Source of the DNA: Diatrype stigma
Lineage: Eukaryota > Ascomycota > Sordariomycetes > Xylariales > Diatrypaceae
Length of the DNA: 64,000 nucleotides
Assembly: GCA_022225965.2 (NCBI GenBank)
Contig: JAKJXP020000012.1
Coordinates: 248,001-312,000 of the forward strand
Reading direction: 5' to 3'
The notes under the pieces were generated by a model. That model was not told where the DNA came from and ran no database searches. It saw only the letters and a program-made list of their open reading frames with translations. The stretch's first letter is position 1. Each line of letters starts with the position of its first letter. Both the position numbers and the translations under genes were made by a program. Of this stretch, positions 23,749 to 35,122 are shown in pieces.

Positions 23749-25271
23749 TTCTTTGTTGGTGTTGTTTCAGATGAACCACATTCTCACTCCAAGATGCGTG
23801 AACTGCGAAGTAGCTGCAACTACCTCTTACCTATATGTAAACCCAGCATTCGGGAGTCCAAGGGCTGTCGTGTATAAGGTATGCATGGAGATATATCGGT
23901 ATCTGTTAGCGGATGATTCCGTTCTCGGCCGCATATCACCACTAGTCCGGGGCGGTAGATAAGGCTTTGTGCCAGTCAAACCACGGCAAGCCAGCCAACC
24001 CCAGCTTGGCTATAGATAAACAGCACCCAGCAGTGATGTAATTCGTCCTCTCTAGATAATCGTAACTGGTAATAGTATTATCAAGGGGCTATGACGCCTC
24101 GCCGGTTTGCAACTTTGGTGGTACCTGGCTATAGGTCGGACCGGCCTTGCCACATAGGCTATACACTCTATCGCTCGAGCTGTATAGAGACAGCAAGCCG
24201 TTACCTGCGTTATCACACAACCCGAGATGCGGAAGTTGACAAGCTTATCGTTCTAGACTGCGATAAAGGCACAACCCTCAGATTGACAGATGATCATCAG
24301 GACATCTTACCCTCCCACCTCTAGTCATATATGACAATCTCTAGTATGGACCCCTATATCTTTCATATGGTATAGTGGAGGTCGTACGATATAGATACCG
24401 ATATCGTATGAAGTAGGCTGATGAGCTAGAAGATTAGCTGACCAGCATGGCAACCTTTGTTCATGAAGAAGAACCCAAGAGGCCCAGACTAGTATGATCA
24501 TCGCTTTTAACTCTTCATCTAGTTAATACATGGTAATCAAATGCCAAGTGCCTTAGATCACTTACAACTATCATGCACTATTACCTGGCGGGTTCTGCCC
24601 TCAATAGTCTGTTGTTGACGGTTCGGCCTCACCGATTCAGCCATCGTATACAGCAACTTTATTTACTTGAATATAAAGTGAATAAGAAAGAGAGCCCACT
24701 TCTTACTTACACTGAAGGCATCACAACTGAGGGTACTTGTCAACCCATCATCTAGTTCCCGAAATACGAGTCCAAGTTGGTGTTGAACACTAGAACAAAA
24801 CAATGACAACTACCGTATTATATGCACTCAGTAACATACATTATGAGCTGTGATCAAGGGCTATACATGAATGCTAAAACATAGTTAGTTGATTCGGGTT
24901 CTATTTCATCAACTATTAGCCATAACTTATCACCTCGAGTCTTGACGATCCTTGATTTGGCAAATAAGCCGAGGGCTTGTGTTACTTGGGCACGAGACAA
25001 TGCATTGTCTTTCAAGTCAAAGCTCATGAGTGAAGAATGTCACTCTGATCCCATTGACAAATTAAACGTCTCCCATGACTACTTCCATGAGTCAACCAGC
25101 ACCATTAGTAATTGTCGCACATAGGTTTTCATCAAAACCTTCAAGCCCAGTGCTGAGACAATGTGTATTCTTCAATCTTGCTTCCTTTGTTTTAGTCCAA
25201 GACACTGCCAGGCCACTTGCTTCATGTAACAGAAAGCGCAAAAACCAACCACAAGATCGTGAAGAGCTTAT
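23749..25271. other. Intergenic region, AT-rich
   Basis: About 1.5 kb between divergently oriented genes. Only short frames are present. A near-palindrome with CGATAT and ATATCG arms lies at about 24387-24408. No RNA gene, LTR or terminal inverted repeat was recognised. Confidence 0.45.
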
Positions 25272-26489
25272 ATGTTAGGTACATTTATCGTTCTCTTGGT
25301 GCTCTGCACCATCGGCTGGACGGCCCAGCCAAGGAACAACCGAAATTTCTTTCCTTCCGCAAATGTTAGCGCGACTACGCTTCTTTCCATCCCACAAGTT
25401 ACCGTCTATATCCGGACGACAACTACCGCACGAGAACAAGAATGGTTCGAGGACACTCCTCGCACACTCTCCAAGGCCATCCACTACGCACTATCCAACG
25501 GCACTGAGATCACAGACCGTGAAGTGCAAAGTGACTTCATTCCTGTACCCGGAAGTGGAAATGAAGGACCTCATGAACGCCCCAGGGACCTCACATCTCG
25601 CCTTGGTAGCCAGCCTCAGGGGGCTTCACGAGCCTTCCGGAATGATAGCAGTAAAAGTACGATAAGTGAATCGATTTCCTCCCAGATCGCCACCAACATC
25701 AGCCCCAATATCATTGCCAGCGCCAGCGCCAGCGACCTCAAGACGTCTACAAGCATGGGGTCCATGCCTGTGGTAACATCCTCTCTTTCTTCTGCCACCA
25801 ATCTCCCCCAGTCGTCGACCCGAATCACCACTATCCAGATCGCGTCAAGCTGTATACTACTCTACGTCATCCAGGACCGGGACACCTGTGTCTCAATCAC
25901 GAGCGAATTCCGGCTCCCTCTGGATACGCTCTTTCGCCTTAACTCGGTGCTTGACGCCAAGTGCGAGCATCTGCACATAGGGCAGATCCTGTGTCTGCGC
26001 GATGCTTCGTCTGTTTCCGCCGGTCCGCCCTCGACGGGGAATTTCGCTGCGACGACGACGCCAACGATGACACGAACAACACCGACAACAGCGGTTGCGA
26101 CTTCCAGCACAGCGACGAGCCTGCGGTTCGGGGGCTGCGATACTTACCTGGTGAAGGCCCACGATACGTGCGAAGTAATCGCGACGCGGAACAAGCTGTC
26201 TCTGAAGGACTTCCTGGGGTTAAACCCGGATCTGAGGGTTTTGGGTGACGGGAACTGCCCTATTGATGTTGGACAGTATGTGTGCGTCCGAGGGCCAAGT
26301 CACTCGTCTGCTCTACCAACGCCCACTACGCAACCCGAAGCGTCTTCTACACGGGAGAAGACATCGGGTACTCCTGTATCCAAGGGAGAGCATGGAACCG
26401 GGCATACACCAACAACCTTGGAGGTTGTACCTATTGAGAATACGGGGACATCAACGACTCGGACAGTCACCAAGAGGTTTCCAGTTTAG
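25272..26489 (+). CDS. Secreted protein with two LysM domains
   Basis: Single exon of 405 residues. MLGTFIVLLVLCTIGWTAQP is a classical secretion signal, with cleavage probably after residue 18. Two LysM modules are visible at about 194-241 (SSCILLYVIQDRDTCVSITS to HIGQILCL) and 289-340 (GCDTYLVKAHDTCEVIA to DVGQYVCV). Each keeps the fungal DTC motif and the closing C. LysM modules bind chitin or other N-acetylglucosamine polymers, and secreted fungal LysM proteins can protect hyphae or sequester chitin fragments. The long Ser/Thr-rich linkers suggest heavy O-glycosylation and a wall-associated role. No chitinase catalytic domain is present. Codon use is less GC-biased than in nearby housekeeping genes. 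Whether it acts as a host-directed effector or in wall biology is not decidable from sequence. Confidence 0.85.
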   Translation: MLGTFIVLLVLCTIGWTAQPRNNRNFFPSANVSATTLLSIPQVTVYIRTTTTAREQEWFEDTPRTLSKAIHYALSNGTEITDREVQSDFIPVPGSGNEGPHERPRDLTSRLGSQPQGASRAFRNDSSKSTISESISSQIATNISPNIIASASASDLKTSTSMGSMPVVTSSLSSATNLPQSSTRITTIQIASSCILLYVIQDRDTCVSITSEFRLPLDTLFRLNSVLDAKCEHLHIGQILCLRDASSVSAGPPSTGNFAATTTPTMTRTTPTTAVATSSTATSLRFGGCDTYLVKAHDTCEVIATRNKLSLKDFLGLNPDLRVLGDGNCPIDVGQYVCVRGPSHSSALPTPTTQPEASSTREKTSGTPVSKGEHGTGHTPTTLEVVPIENTGTSTTRTVTKRFPV

Positions 26490-27581
26490 CGTGGCTTAGT
26501 ATGGGTGGAGAGAACCCGAATAATGGGAGGGAGGAGGCGGAGGATCATGCGAGGCTTACTGACCTAGCTTCCGATAGCAAAATTGACTTTTTCCACAATG
26601 TTCTGTACAATTGCAACCGTCCACATCGTGTCAAGGACACACTAATGTACAATACGTTGAGCCACGCTTCACTGATTTTCGTTACAGAATTCAGACAAAG
26701 CTATATGTGGCCTCAACCCAGTTAGTCAGAGCAGCGAGTGTTATACCTTGTAAGTTACGTAGTAATTAGACACCCGGGGAAGAGGGTGGTTCACGATGTA
26801 TAGCTATTTGATAATAGGAGAAGACATATCGTAGAAGTTTTTGTGGGATCTTGTACGGCACCCCGGACAGGAGATATGAATACGGGACCTCTCCTCCGGC
26901 TAAGACCATCTAACCCCCCAATCGCGTTGAATGGGCCCCTGGAAAACTTGGTACGTGGAAGAAGACTGAGCCGTAATCAGCATTGGTATAAGACGTGATG
27001 ACCTGTTTCATTAACTCCAAATAAATTTCTAGCCAGCTAGGTATGCTATTACTCCTACCTATTCCCATGTTGTAACCATTGACTCCATGCAAATTAATAG
27101 TCAGCCCCTTATTGTTCGTGTGACCGACTTGAATAGGGACTATGTTTATGCCTCATGGTGTTTTGAGTAATGTTGTCTCCAATCGAGTAGGGCGGCATTA
27201 CCATTGACTGCGCTCTGTCAATCTTCGTCATGATATAGGCTCGTTCGAGGAACATGAGGGGGAAACATAGCTCTGATGCGAACCAGACGGGCTTCTGGCG
27301 CGTTCGTAGGTCTCAAGAACAATGAGCTCAATCATTGACGTTCAATTGAAACGTATATCGGCCACGTATGTGGTTATACACTGAACAGGAATAGGGGTCC
27401 AGAGTGGACCTGATATTTCAGCTCAATGCCACAGGCCACACTAGTGGGACGTTGGCCGATGACTCCGCCGGTGACTTGGTCCAGCAAACTGATGCTAGAG
27501 CGCTATATAAGCAACAGGAATGACCCTATCGTGATACCCCTTGGATAAATCTACACAACGGCAAATCATTCGTTTCCGATC
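26490..27581. other. Intergenic region
   Basis: About 1.1 kb between the LysM gene and the DUF4291 gene, AT-rich and with no coding signal. The last 200 bases form the DUF4291 promoter; a TATA-like element there is listed separately. Confidence 0.5.
27504..27511 (+). promoter_or_regulatory. Putative TATA box for the DUF4291 gene
   Basis: TATATAAG lies 78 bases upstream of the ATG at 27582, a plausible distance for a fungal core promoter. Support is positional only. Confidence 0.4.
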
Positions 27582-28277
27582 ATGGCTACACCGACACCCA
27601 GCCAACAGGGGCAGACAACGAGTCCTGCCCGCAAACCAAGCACCAAATGCCGCCAAATCCGCGCCCTATACGACGCGGAGACCATAACCGTCTACCAAGC
27701 GTACAACAGCGAGATCGCCGCCGCCGCCGTCGCGCAGCAGAAGCTGTGCGCCTCGCCGAGCTTCCGCCTCACCCGCATGACGTGGATCAAGCCCAGCTGG
27801 TGCTGGATGATGTATCGGGCCGGCTACTCGTACAAGGACAAGAACCAAGAGCGCATATTGGCCCTCAAGATGACGCACCGGCATTTCACCATGCTCTTGG
27901 AGAAGGCGAGCTTGGCCGCCGGCCCAGCCTCCAGCTCGAAAGGCGATGCCGAGAAAGATGGCGTTGGCGGTGGCAGCAGCAGCGGGGAGAAGTCGCCAAG
28001 CGTGAGGGTGCAGTGGGATCCGGAGCGGTCGCCGCGGTTAGAGAAGCGGGACTACCGTAGCATTCAGATCGGCATCCCTGGTCCATTGGCGGCGGCCTGG
28101 GCAGAGGATTGGATTGTAGGCATCGAGGATGTGACCGAGAGTGCCCGGGCACTGGAGAGGGAGTTGCGGGGTAGCCCGGACGTTACAGAGGAAGAGCTTG
28201 TGCGAAGTGGTCTCCTGCCCCTGGAAAGGGAGTACATAGTCCCGGCCCGAGTACAAGAAGTTATCGGAATGGTTTGA
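27582..28277 (+). CDS. DUF4291 family protein
   Basis: Single exon of 231 residues. It shows the DUF4291 (PF14124) signature throughout: QIRALYDAETITVYQAYNSEIA at about 25-46, FRLTRMTWIKPSWCWMMYRAGY at about 62-83, NQERILALKMT, VRVQWDPERSPRLEKRDYRSIQIGI at about 144-168, and WIVGIEDVT. The family occurs in bacteria and fungi and has no established function. The conserved Arg, Trp and aromatic residues suggest a nucleotide- or nucleic-acid-related fold, but that is only inference. A Gly/Ser-rich loop (about 115-140) is inserted between the two conserved halves. There is no signal peptide or membrane segment, so it is likely cytosolic. A TATA-like element lies 78 bp upstream. Confidence 0.9.
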   Translation: MATPTPSQQGQTTSPARKPSTKCRQIRALYDAETITVYQAYNSEIAAAAVAQQKLCASPSFRLTRMTWIKPSWCWMMYRAGYSYKDKNQERILALKMTHRHFTMLLEKASLAAGPASSSKGDAEKDGVGGGSSSGEKSPSVRVQWDPERSPRLEKRDYRSIQIGIPGPLAAAWAEDWIVGIEDVTESARALERELRGSPDVTEEELVRSGLLPLEREYIVPARVQEVIGMV

Positions 28278-29182
28278 GCCATTAGGTAACTGGCGAGCGA
28301 ATTTCTTTTCGAAGCCTGGTTGATGTAGCTTAGTTCCCAAGGGCTGGACCATCAAGCTAATTGATAGGGTTTGATTAGCAGTATTGGCAGATAGAAATGG
28401 AACCATACCGTCGCATGCATGCTTTGATAGCAACACCCTTGTAACACGTGCATGGTGCATAAAGGGGTAGCTTATATGAGGGGTTACTCGGAGCAATAGT
28501 TACACTTGGTAATGCTTGGCTGTTGTAATGTCCCAAACTTGGCATCGCACCTCATTACTCCTAATATGTGCTGATTCTTGTCCAAGGCTTATTCCTGGAC
28601 TTCAGTATCTAGTCATGACCATCAAGGCGTCAACAATGGTTGCAGCCGTGAACGCTAGATCTATATGGTCTTGGCAAGTAATGGTCGACATTCAGGCCCC
28701 GGGGAACCAACGACCTTACGACCTAGAATCGTCACCAAGATCAAATGCGAGCTTGCGAATTCGATCTGGGTAGATCTAAAGTAATGCACTACCAAGCTAT
28801 ACTTGCAGCGTTGCATTCCATATTCACCGTTTCGTGGCTGTCGATGTACCCTCGGCCTGAGAAAGGTTGCCAAGCGAAGACTTTCGTACATATTTATACT
28901 TACACAATTTGGAGGTGGAATGGCGCCATCGATAAGGATACAAATACGACCTCAAGAAGATGACGCGACAATGAGGCTTACCGAAGAGTATAGGAGGGAT
29001 AGTTGATAATCTGTCCGCTAACATTGAGTTGGTCAAGTATATAGACGCAGTATCATGCAGGGCTTGAGACACGAATGACCAGATCCATTGCTCACTGCTG
29101 TAAAATCCAATCTTCGATCAGTTCCTAATTATTTCAACGGCCATCGCTTATTCATGACGACGAGACTGCTCCGCCATCTTGT
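28278..29182. other. Intergenic region
   Basis: About 0.9 kb between two co-directional genes. Short overlapping frames on both strands (28516-29072) show no domain. No RNA gene seen. Confidence 0.5.
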
Positions 29183-31022
29183 ATGATCCTTGCACACACC
29201 GCCGAAGCCATGCAGTCAGCGGGAAAGTCCGAGGAGGGGTCCTACGACTCGAAGAATGTAGACGTTTCAGCGCCGGTAGATGCTGACCGCGGATCGACCG
29301 AGGATTCGGCGAATGAAGACTACGGGTCCTCCGACGACCATATCTTCTCCGATCCCGTGGTGGCCGATCGCTGGCGCCAGATCTACGAGCAGGCCCGGTA
29401 CGAGAACCGCCATCGGTTCGACCCGGACTGCAGATGGACGGCCCGGGAAGAGACCAAGCTGGTGAGGACGATCGACTGGAGGATCATGATCTGGGCGTGG
29501 GTGATGTTCTGCTCGATGGACCTGCACCGGCGCAATATCAACAGAGCCATCTCAGACAACATGCTCGAAGAGATTGGTGAGCACCTTGCAGGCAGGCAGT
29601 CCCTAGTATTGACTATGATGAACTAATACTTCGAGCAAGGTATGAACACCAACGACTTCAATACTGGACAGACGATATTTCTGCTCACCTTCCTCGCTGC
29701 GGAGCTTCCGAGCGGGCTTATCAGCAAGAAGCTCGGAGCTGACCGATGGATCCCTACCCTGATAGTCGGGTGGTCTATTGTCGCGGGGTCGCAAGCCTTC
29801 GTCAGGGGGAAGTCGGGGTACTTCGTCATCAAGGCGCTGCTCGGACTTTTGATGGGCGGGTTCATACCGGACATTGTCCTGTGGCTCACCTACTTCTATA
29901 AGTCAACAGAGCTTCCCACCAGGCTCGCAGTCTTTTGGACGGCCCTGAGCACGGTGAATATTGTAGGATCTTTGATGGCGGCAGGGATTCTGCAGATGAG
30001 GGGGTTGAGAGGGTGGAGTGGGTGGCAATGGTGAGTAACTCAGTATTCTCCTTTCCAGACCTCATAATTACCTAGAACTATCTGTTTCCTTGAACGTGTG
30101 CTAACGGTTGGGTGGCGAAAGGTTGTTCCTCATCGAAGGTTGTATATCGCTTGTGATCGGTATTTTCTCCTTTGTTCTGATGCCCCCGGGCCCATGCCAG
30201 ACCCGCCACTGGTTCCGTGGGAAGAACGGCTGGTTTACCGAGCGAGAAGAATACATCATGGTCAACCGCCTCCTCCGCGACGACCCCAGCAAAGGCGACA
30301 TGAACAACCGACAGGCCGTCGGTCTCGCGCTGCTCTGGAAGGTGCTCCGAGAGTGGGAGATGTGGCCGCTGTACATCATCGGGCTGTTCGTGTACATCCC
30401 CCCGGCGCCGGCGAACACGTACCTGTCCTACATCCTGCGGCAGATGGGGTTCTCGGTGTTCCAGGCGAACCTGCTCGCGATACCGTCGCAGTTCATCTTC
30501 GCCGTCAACCTGCTCATCATCACCTGGGTGTCGAAGAAATTCCGCGAGCGCGCCCTCGTCTCCTCCATCTCCAACATCTGGATCTTCCCCTGGATCCTGG
30601 CCCTCGTCGTGCTGCCCCCAGACACCAACCCCTGGGTGCGCTACGCGCTGCTGACCGGGCTGCTGTCGTACCCCTACTGCCACGCCATCCTGGTCGGCTG
30701 GAACGCCAAGAACAGCAACGCGGTTCGCACCCGCGCGGTGTCGGCGGCGCTGTACAACATGTTCGTGCAGGCTGGTAATATCGCGGGCACGAACATCTAC
30801 CGCGACGGGGACAAGCCGCTGTACTACAAGGGGAACAAGGCCTTGCTCGCTATCACGTCGTTTAACATCGTGTTATTCTATCTTGTCAAGGCGTTTTATG
30901 TTTGGCGAAACAGGGTGCGGGACGCAAAATGGAACGCGATGACCGCTGAGGAGCGAGAGGAATATGTTCTCACTACCAAAGATGAGGGCTTACGAAGGTT
31001 GGACTTCCGCTTCGTACATTAA
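29183..31022 (+). CDS. MFS transporter, allantoate permease (DAL5/ACS) family
   Basis: Twelve-helix major facilitator of the anion:cation symporter group to which Dal5, Tna1 and related vitamin and carboxylate transporters belong. Exons are 29183-29576, 29640-30030 and 30122-31022, giving 561 residues. The acidic, Ser-rich cytosolic N-terminus (about 100 residues) leads to WRIMIWAWVMFCSMDLHRRNI and then ISDNMLEEIGMNTNDFNTGQ across intron 1, a hallmark of this family. ELPSGLISKKLGADRWIP is the loop 2-3 signature. GWSGWQWLFLIEGCISL is rebuilt across intron 2. The second half includes AVSAALYNMFVQAGNIAGTNIY. The C-terminus ends in a charged tail typical of ACS members. The substrate is probably an organic anion such as allantoate, a dipeptide, nicotinate or a related compound, but it cannot be fixed. 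The gene converges on the DUF3632-like gene (264 bp between stops). Confidence 0.93.
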
Positions 31023-31286
31023 GGGGTGATCCAGACAAGAACAGTCATTGGTCACTTCGCAGTGTTTGAGCTGATGCGGTTATCATTATAATTATATGAT
31101 TGTTCACGTAATGACTCCTGATCCCAGGCTATTGCTATAGTCCCATCTATTCCCGTATGCCGATCTACCGATCGGCCCTGTTCCATTAGTGCTTTAACCC
31201 CTGAACCGAGTAGCTACCTAATCGCGCCGAACTCCTTGATCGTACAAATCTTACAAACCATTACTCCGAAAACTTGCCACATCAGG

Positions 31287-32390
31287 CTACGTCACAGTCG
31301 CAATAGGCGCATTCGCCTCCAGGGCGCTCATGACAGCGGCCGCGCTGCCGGCCAGCCGTCGAGCCTCGGGATCGGAGCCGGGGCCGGGGCCAGGCTTCGC
31401 GGCAGCGAGGCGGACGAAGCCGGCCTTCCAGAAGTCCCAGCGCTGCAGGCTGTTGCCGCGCTCGCCCTGGTCGTACAGGAGGCCGTGGTCGGTGACCTCG
31501 AAGCCGCCGGGGCTGATCAGGGCCGGGACCTGGACGAACCGGAACAGCGCCTGGCCGGCGTGGAGGATCCACTGGGCGGCGGCGGCGGCGTCGGCGTCGG
31601 CCGACTGCGGCGTCGTCGACTCCTCGAAGGCGTCGCGCATCACCCAGAGCCCGAACAGGCAGAGCTCGAACTTGCCGAACGACGCGAGCAGCGCGATGAA
31701 CGCGTGCTGGCTGACCCAGGCCCGCACGTGCTTAGACTGGAAGGGGGCGTCGGCGTCGTAGGGCTCTGTTTTTGGTGGACCGTGGGGCACGCGTGAGCAT
31801 GTATCTAGGTGACTCGAGCGTGTCTGTGCACTGAGATAGGTAGGGAGGGGTTGTGTACTTACGTCCAGCGTAATCTCTTAATACCGATTGCAGGGCTGCG
31901 TACCCTTCGTTGTAGTTAAACGGTGTCTGTTCCCTTGGAATTAGGCTCCGGATCATATGATAGATAGATATGTTCCGCCTACCTGCTCACTAGAAATTCT
32001 CGATGACCTGTTCGTATCTAACAGACACAGCATAATGCGAACTAGTTTGATCATTGAGGGGTGGTTATACGGGATTTGCCAAGCAATTTCGAGGAACACC
32101 TCCATGATAGACGACAACTCATCTGAGCTGTCTGGCCCGGGCGCTAGGGGCAGCAGGCTGGCCAAGGCACCCGCGGCATCTTCGGCGGACACGGAGCTTT
32201 CTGGCTGCAGAGTCTTGTTCAGAATTCTGAAGGCCCTCTTGTTGCTGTACTTGTTTGCCCCCGGCTTAGGCTTGGCGGACGAAGTCAGCCTGGAGAGGAA
32301 GGCGCTGATGCGGCCCGATTTCGTCGGCGTGTCGCTTATGCTGTCCTCCTCGACCTCGAAGTCCTTGTGCAATTCGAGCGGCGCTGCCAT
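31287..32390 (-). CDS. Fungal protein of unknown function, DUF3632-like
   Basis: Exons are 32390-31983, 31926-31863 and 31765-31287, giving 316 residues. The first donor is CAG|GTAGGC with a 56-nt intron. The joins give SSRISSEQTPFNYNEGYAALQSVLRDYAGQPYDADAP without frame conflict. The protein has no signal peptide and looks helical. The segment EVFLEIAWQIPYNHPSMIKLVRIM resembles the DUF3632 pattern of fungal proteins with a similar 'IPYDHP' motif, which is the basis for the tentative assignment. The C-terminal part (FGKFELCLFGLWVMRDAFE; PALISPGGFEVTDHG; LQRWDFWKAGFVRLA) is also helical. No catalytic motif is visible, and DUF3632 itself has no known function. The exon model is good; the family name is less sure. 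Confidence 0.7.
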
Positions 32391-35122
32391 GTTGGCGGGG
32401 TTGTGAGACAGAAATCGATCAGGTGAGCAAAGTGCTGCGGTTGAGAGGAAGATAGTGTATAGCTAGTTATTGTAGGAAGAGTCCCCTTGTTCCAAGACGG
32501 CGTGGCCTATCTATGTACTCCAAAAGAGGCCTGAGAAAGTGGTGTGATGCGCTCGCAGTTCCGTAGGCGGGCGGCGGATTGCGCCTACGGCTGAGGAGCC
32601 GAGCGCCTTATTATTATTAGTTATCAAAGCGCTGATCTCTGACCAGCAAAGAGCTGCGGCGATCTGCGCTTGGCCGCTCCTACTCCCCAAAGTAAGCACG
32701 GCACGGCGCCACTTACTTACACTTATAGTAATTGCTACACAGTACATACATGTAGGTATGATCTACGAGGCACAACGTCGAGGACTGGCTTGATTGAATG
32801 GAGTGTGAAGTTGAACACAGATTGCATATTGTAAGTATTTGTTTCCAATGGCTTCTTTACACTTCTTCTATAATGATATTGTCTTGAAGAGAGTTAACTT
32901 AGAACATCTGGTGATAGGAGTACTCATGTAATGTGAAGCCAACTTTTGAGGTGTCATCACAGGATATCGCATTCCGCTCTGGTAAGCAAACCTGCAACAT
33001 CAATTAGGTTCGATGGTTTGTAACCCAGTTTAAACCGTTGACCCCCCTAATCAAGCTAAGAAAAGGGGTTACTTTCTACTCCTTGGATTACTCCATTATA
33101 ACTCTACATCTTCATTTCATCCAGTTCATGGACGCCTTGGCGTCTGCATGTATACAGCTATTTACTATAGCGAAACGTTCAAATCATTCAAGAAAGGGCG
33201 ACTTCCTACAGCTAAGTTGTCTAACCGCTTAGGTGGAACACCCGTTCGTCTCAAAATTCATGTGGTTAGATTTGGAATGAAGTCCTTCACTCGACGGTAA
33301 ATCTAAATTCTTGCGCTGTTATGAGTAACAACTTCCTGTTTACTACACTGCAGTCAGTACACCAATTGGTCTGTTGGGCGTATGTGTTACCGACTCATGT
33401 GGTTACGGCTTAGGGTATCAGGGAATCGACTTCATTGTATGACGAAAGTTTTTAAGCTACAGATAAGTCTGTTGTTTGTGTCAGACCAGCACGACTCAGT
33501 TGAGATTACTAAACCGTTTTTTGGCAAGATCTCCCCGGCATAAGTCGTACTCGCAGTATTGTAGAGGTCTCTAGACCTATCGATAATCATGTCTGACTTA
33601 ATGTATCTTCTTGCTATCTGCATCCTTTCAAAGGCAGCTGTGGCTCAGCCAACAACCGAACCCCTTATTCTGAGAGGCTGGACATTGATACTTGAAAAGA
33701 TCTCTAAGCAATAGCTGCATTTGGGATCTTTCATCATAATATCCTGCTTTAGGAAGGATGGGGTTTTATATTAATCGAATTCTCGAGATATATTCATTGA
33801 GGTGAAATAATAATGAATGCAAGTGTTGATGACATCTCTTAAGTCTGTGAACGAGTTTGGTACATAATTGTTCGACTCAAACATGTTTGCTCTTAGTATG
33901 AACAACACGGATCACATGCACTTTCGCGAGTATGACAAGGCAGTAACAAATACCAAGCCGGTGTTAGTTGCCAATTCGTCTTATACGTATTTCCCGTCTT
34001 GTGTAGCAAGGCAGCCCGCGACCCAAACTGTGGTGGTGCACATCAGGCAACGACATTATTTTATTATCCAACCAATAGTTCATATTAATCTTAAGCAGGC
34101 TGGTGGCGAGCAATCAGAAGAAACTCGCCAAATCTGCGCAGGCTGCTGCATGATTCTTCGGGTGAAACCCAACGCTGCCCACCCCCCTACGACGGACGGC
34201 GTTCCTCAGGTGGGGAGAATCTTCCCTAGTCTGATTCGATCACCAATGCTACTTGCTTTTCTACATCGGCAACTACCCGGCGAGGTTCACTTCCTGTCAA
34301 CCCAATGGTTGGGTTTCAAAAGAACAGGCTCTGGCAAGTTGTGAGGGTTCTTTCATCTTTCTCATATCCGGAGGGAGTGGAGGCGCTGGCGGCCTAGATT
34401 TCTCTGCATAATATAGTCAAGATAGCCAATGAGGATGTGCTTAGCCGCTGTTGGTTCTCGCGCCGCACCGCCTCTGCGCATTTCTGCGGCCCGAAGGCAA
34501 TACTAACCGCATATATAGCCCTAGTCAGCCCAATACGACCAGGGGTGTGACAGCGCCCCCCGCTGCGTCCCCGCCAGCATGTCGTATATGTGCCGCGTTT
34601 CGTGCTTCTGCGTGCCGATCTTTCGACTTGTTAGTTGCTAGCAACCTCCACGCATGGGCTGTCGTATCTTTTCACTGCGTCGCTGGGTTGGTTAGCCCTC
34701 GAGGCCTCGGGCGAAGACTAGTTTCACCAACTAGAGGCTGCCTTGGTCCTGTGGCGGGCCGCTTCGAATATGCCTACATGGTTCTCGCCTTCTCGTGACC
34801 CCTGCCTGTCTTTGCTGCGTTGGTGACTCTGTTCGCTTGGTTGGGGCTTCGCTGCAGATGCACTGCAACCCCACAGAGTGTGGCAGGGCGATAGCTATGT
34901 AGCAGGCTGACTTGCCTGGAGGCCTTTGAAAATAGGTGTTCATCTTTCTTAGATAAACTTCCATCGATATGTTCCCCGAGTTCTGTAGATTTTCGTTTGA
35001 TTTGCAAGCTGATTTATGTGCTATCAATAATAGTGGCAAAGACATATCACGCATCTGAATCTTCCAATACCCAGGCCGCGTGGAGGTCTCCCTAGCATAG
35101 TGTTTTGAATTTTGAAGCAACG
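32391..35122. other. Long intergenic region with a GC-rich patch
   Basis: About 2.7 kb, mostly AT-rich and apparently non-coding. A GC-richer segment at about 34440-34870 stands out (see findings). A 158-codon frame at 33868-34344 shows no domain and is not called. No RNA gene or complete mobile element was recognised. Confidence 0.45.

Noticed and set aside
33868..34344. 158-codon plus-strand frame in an AT-rich gap
   Set aside because: Composition is not like genes in this window and no motif is seen.
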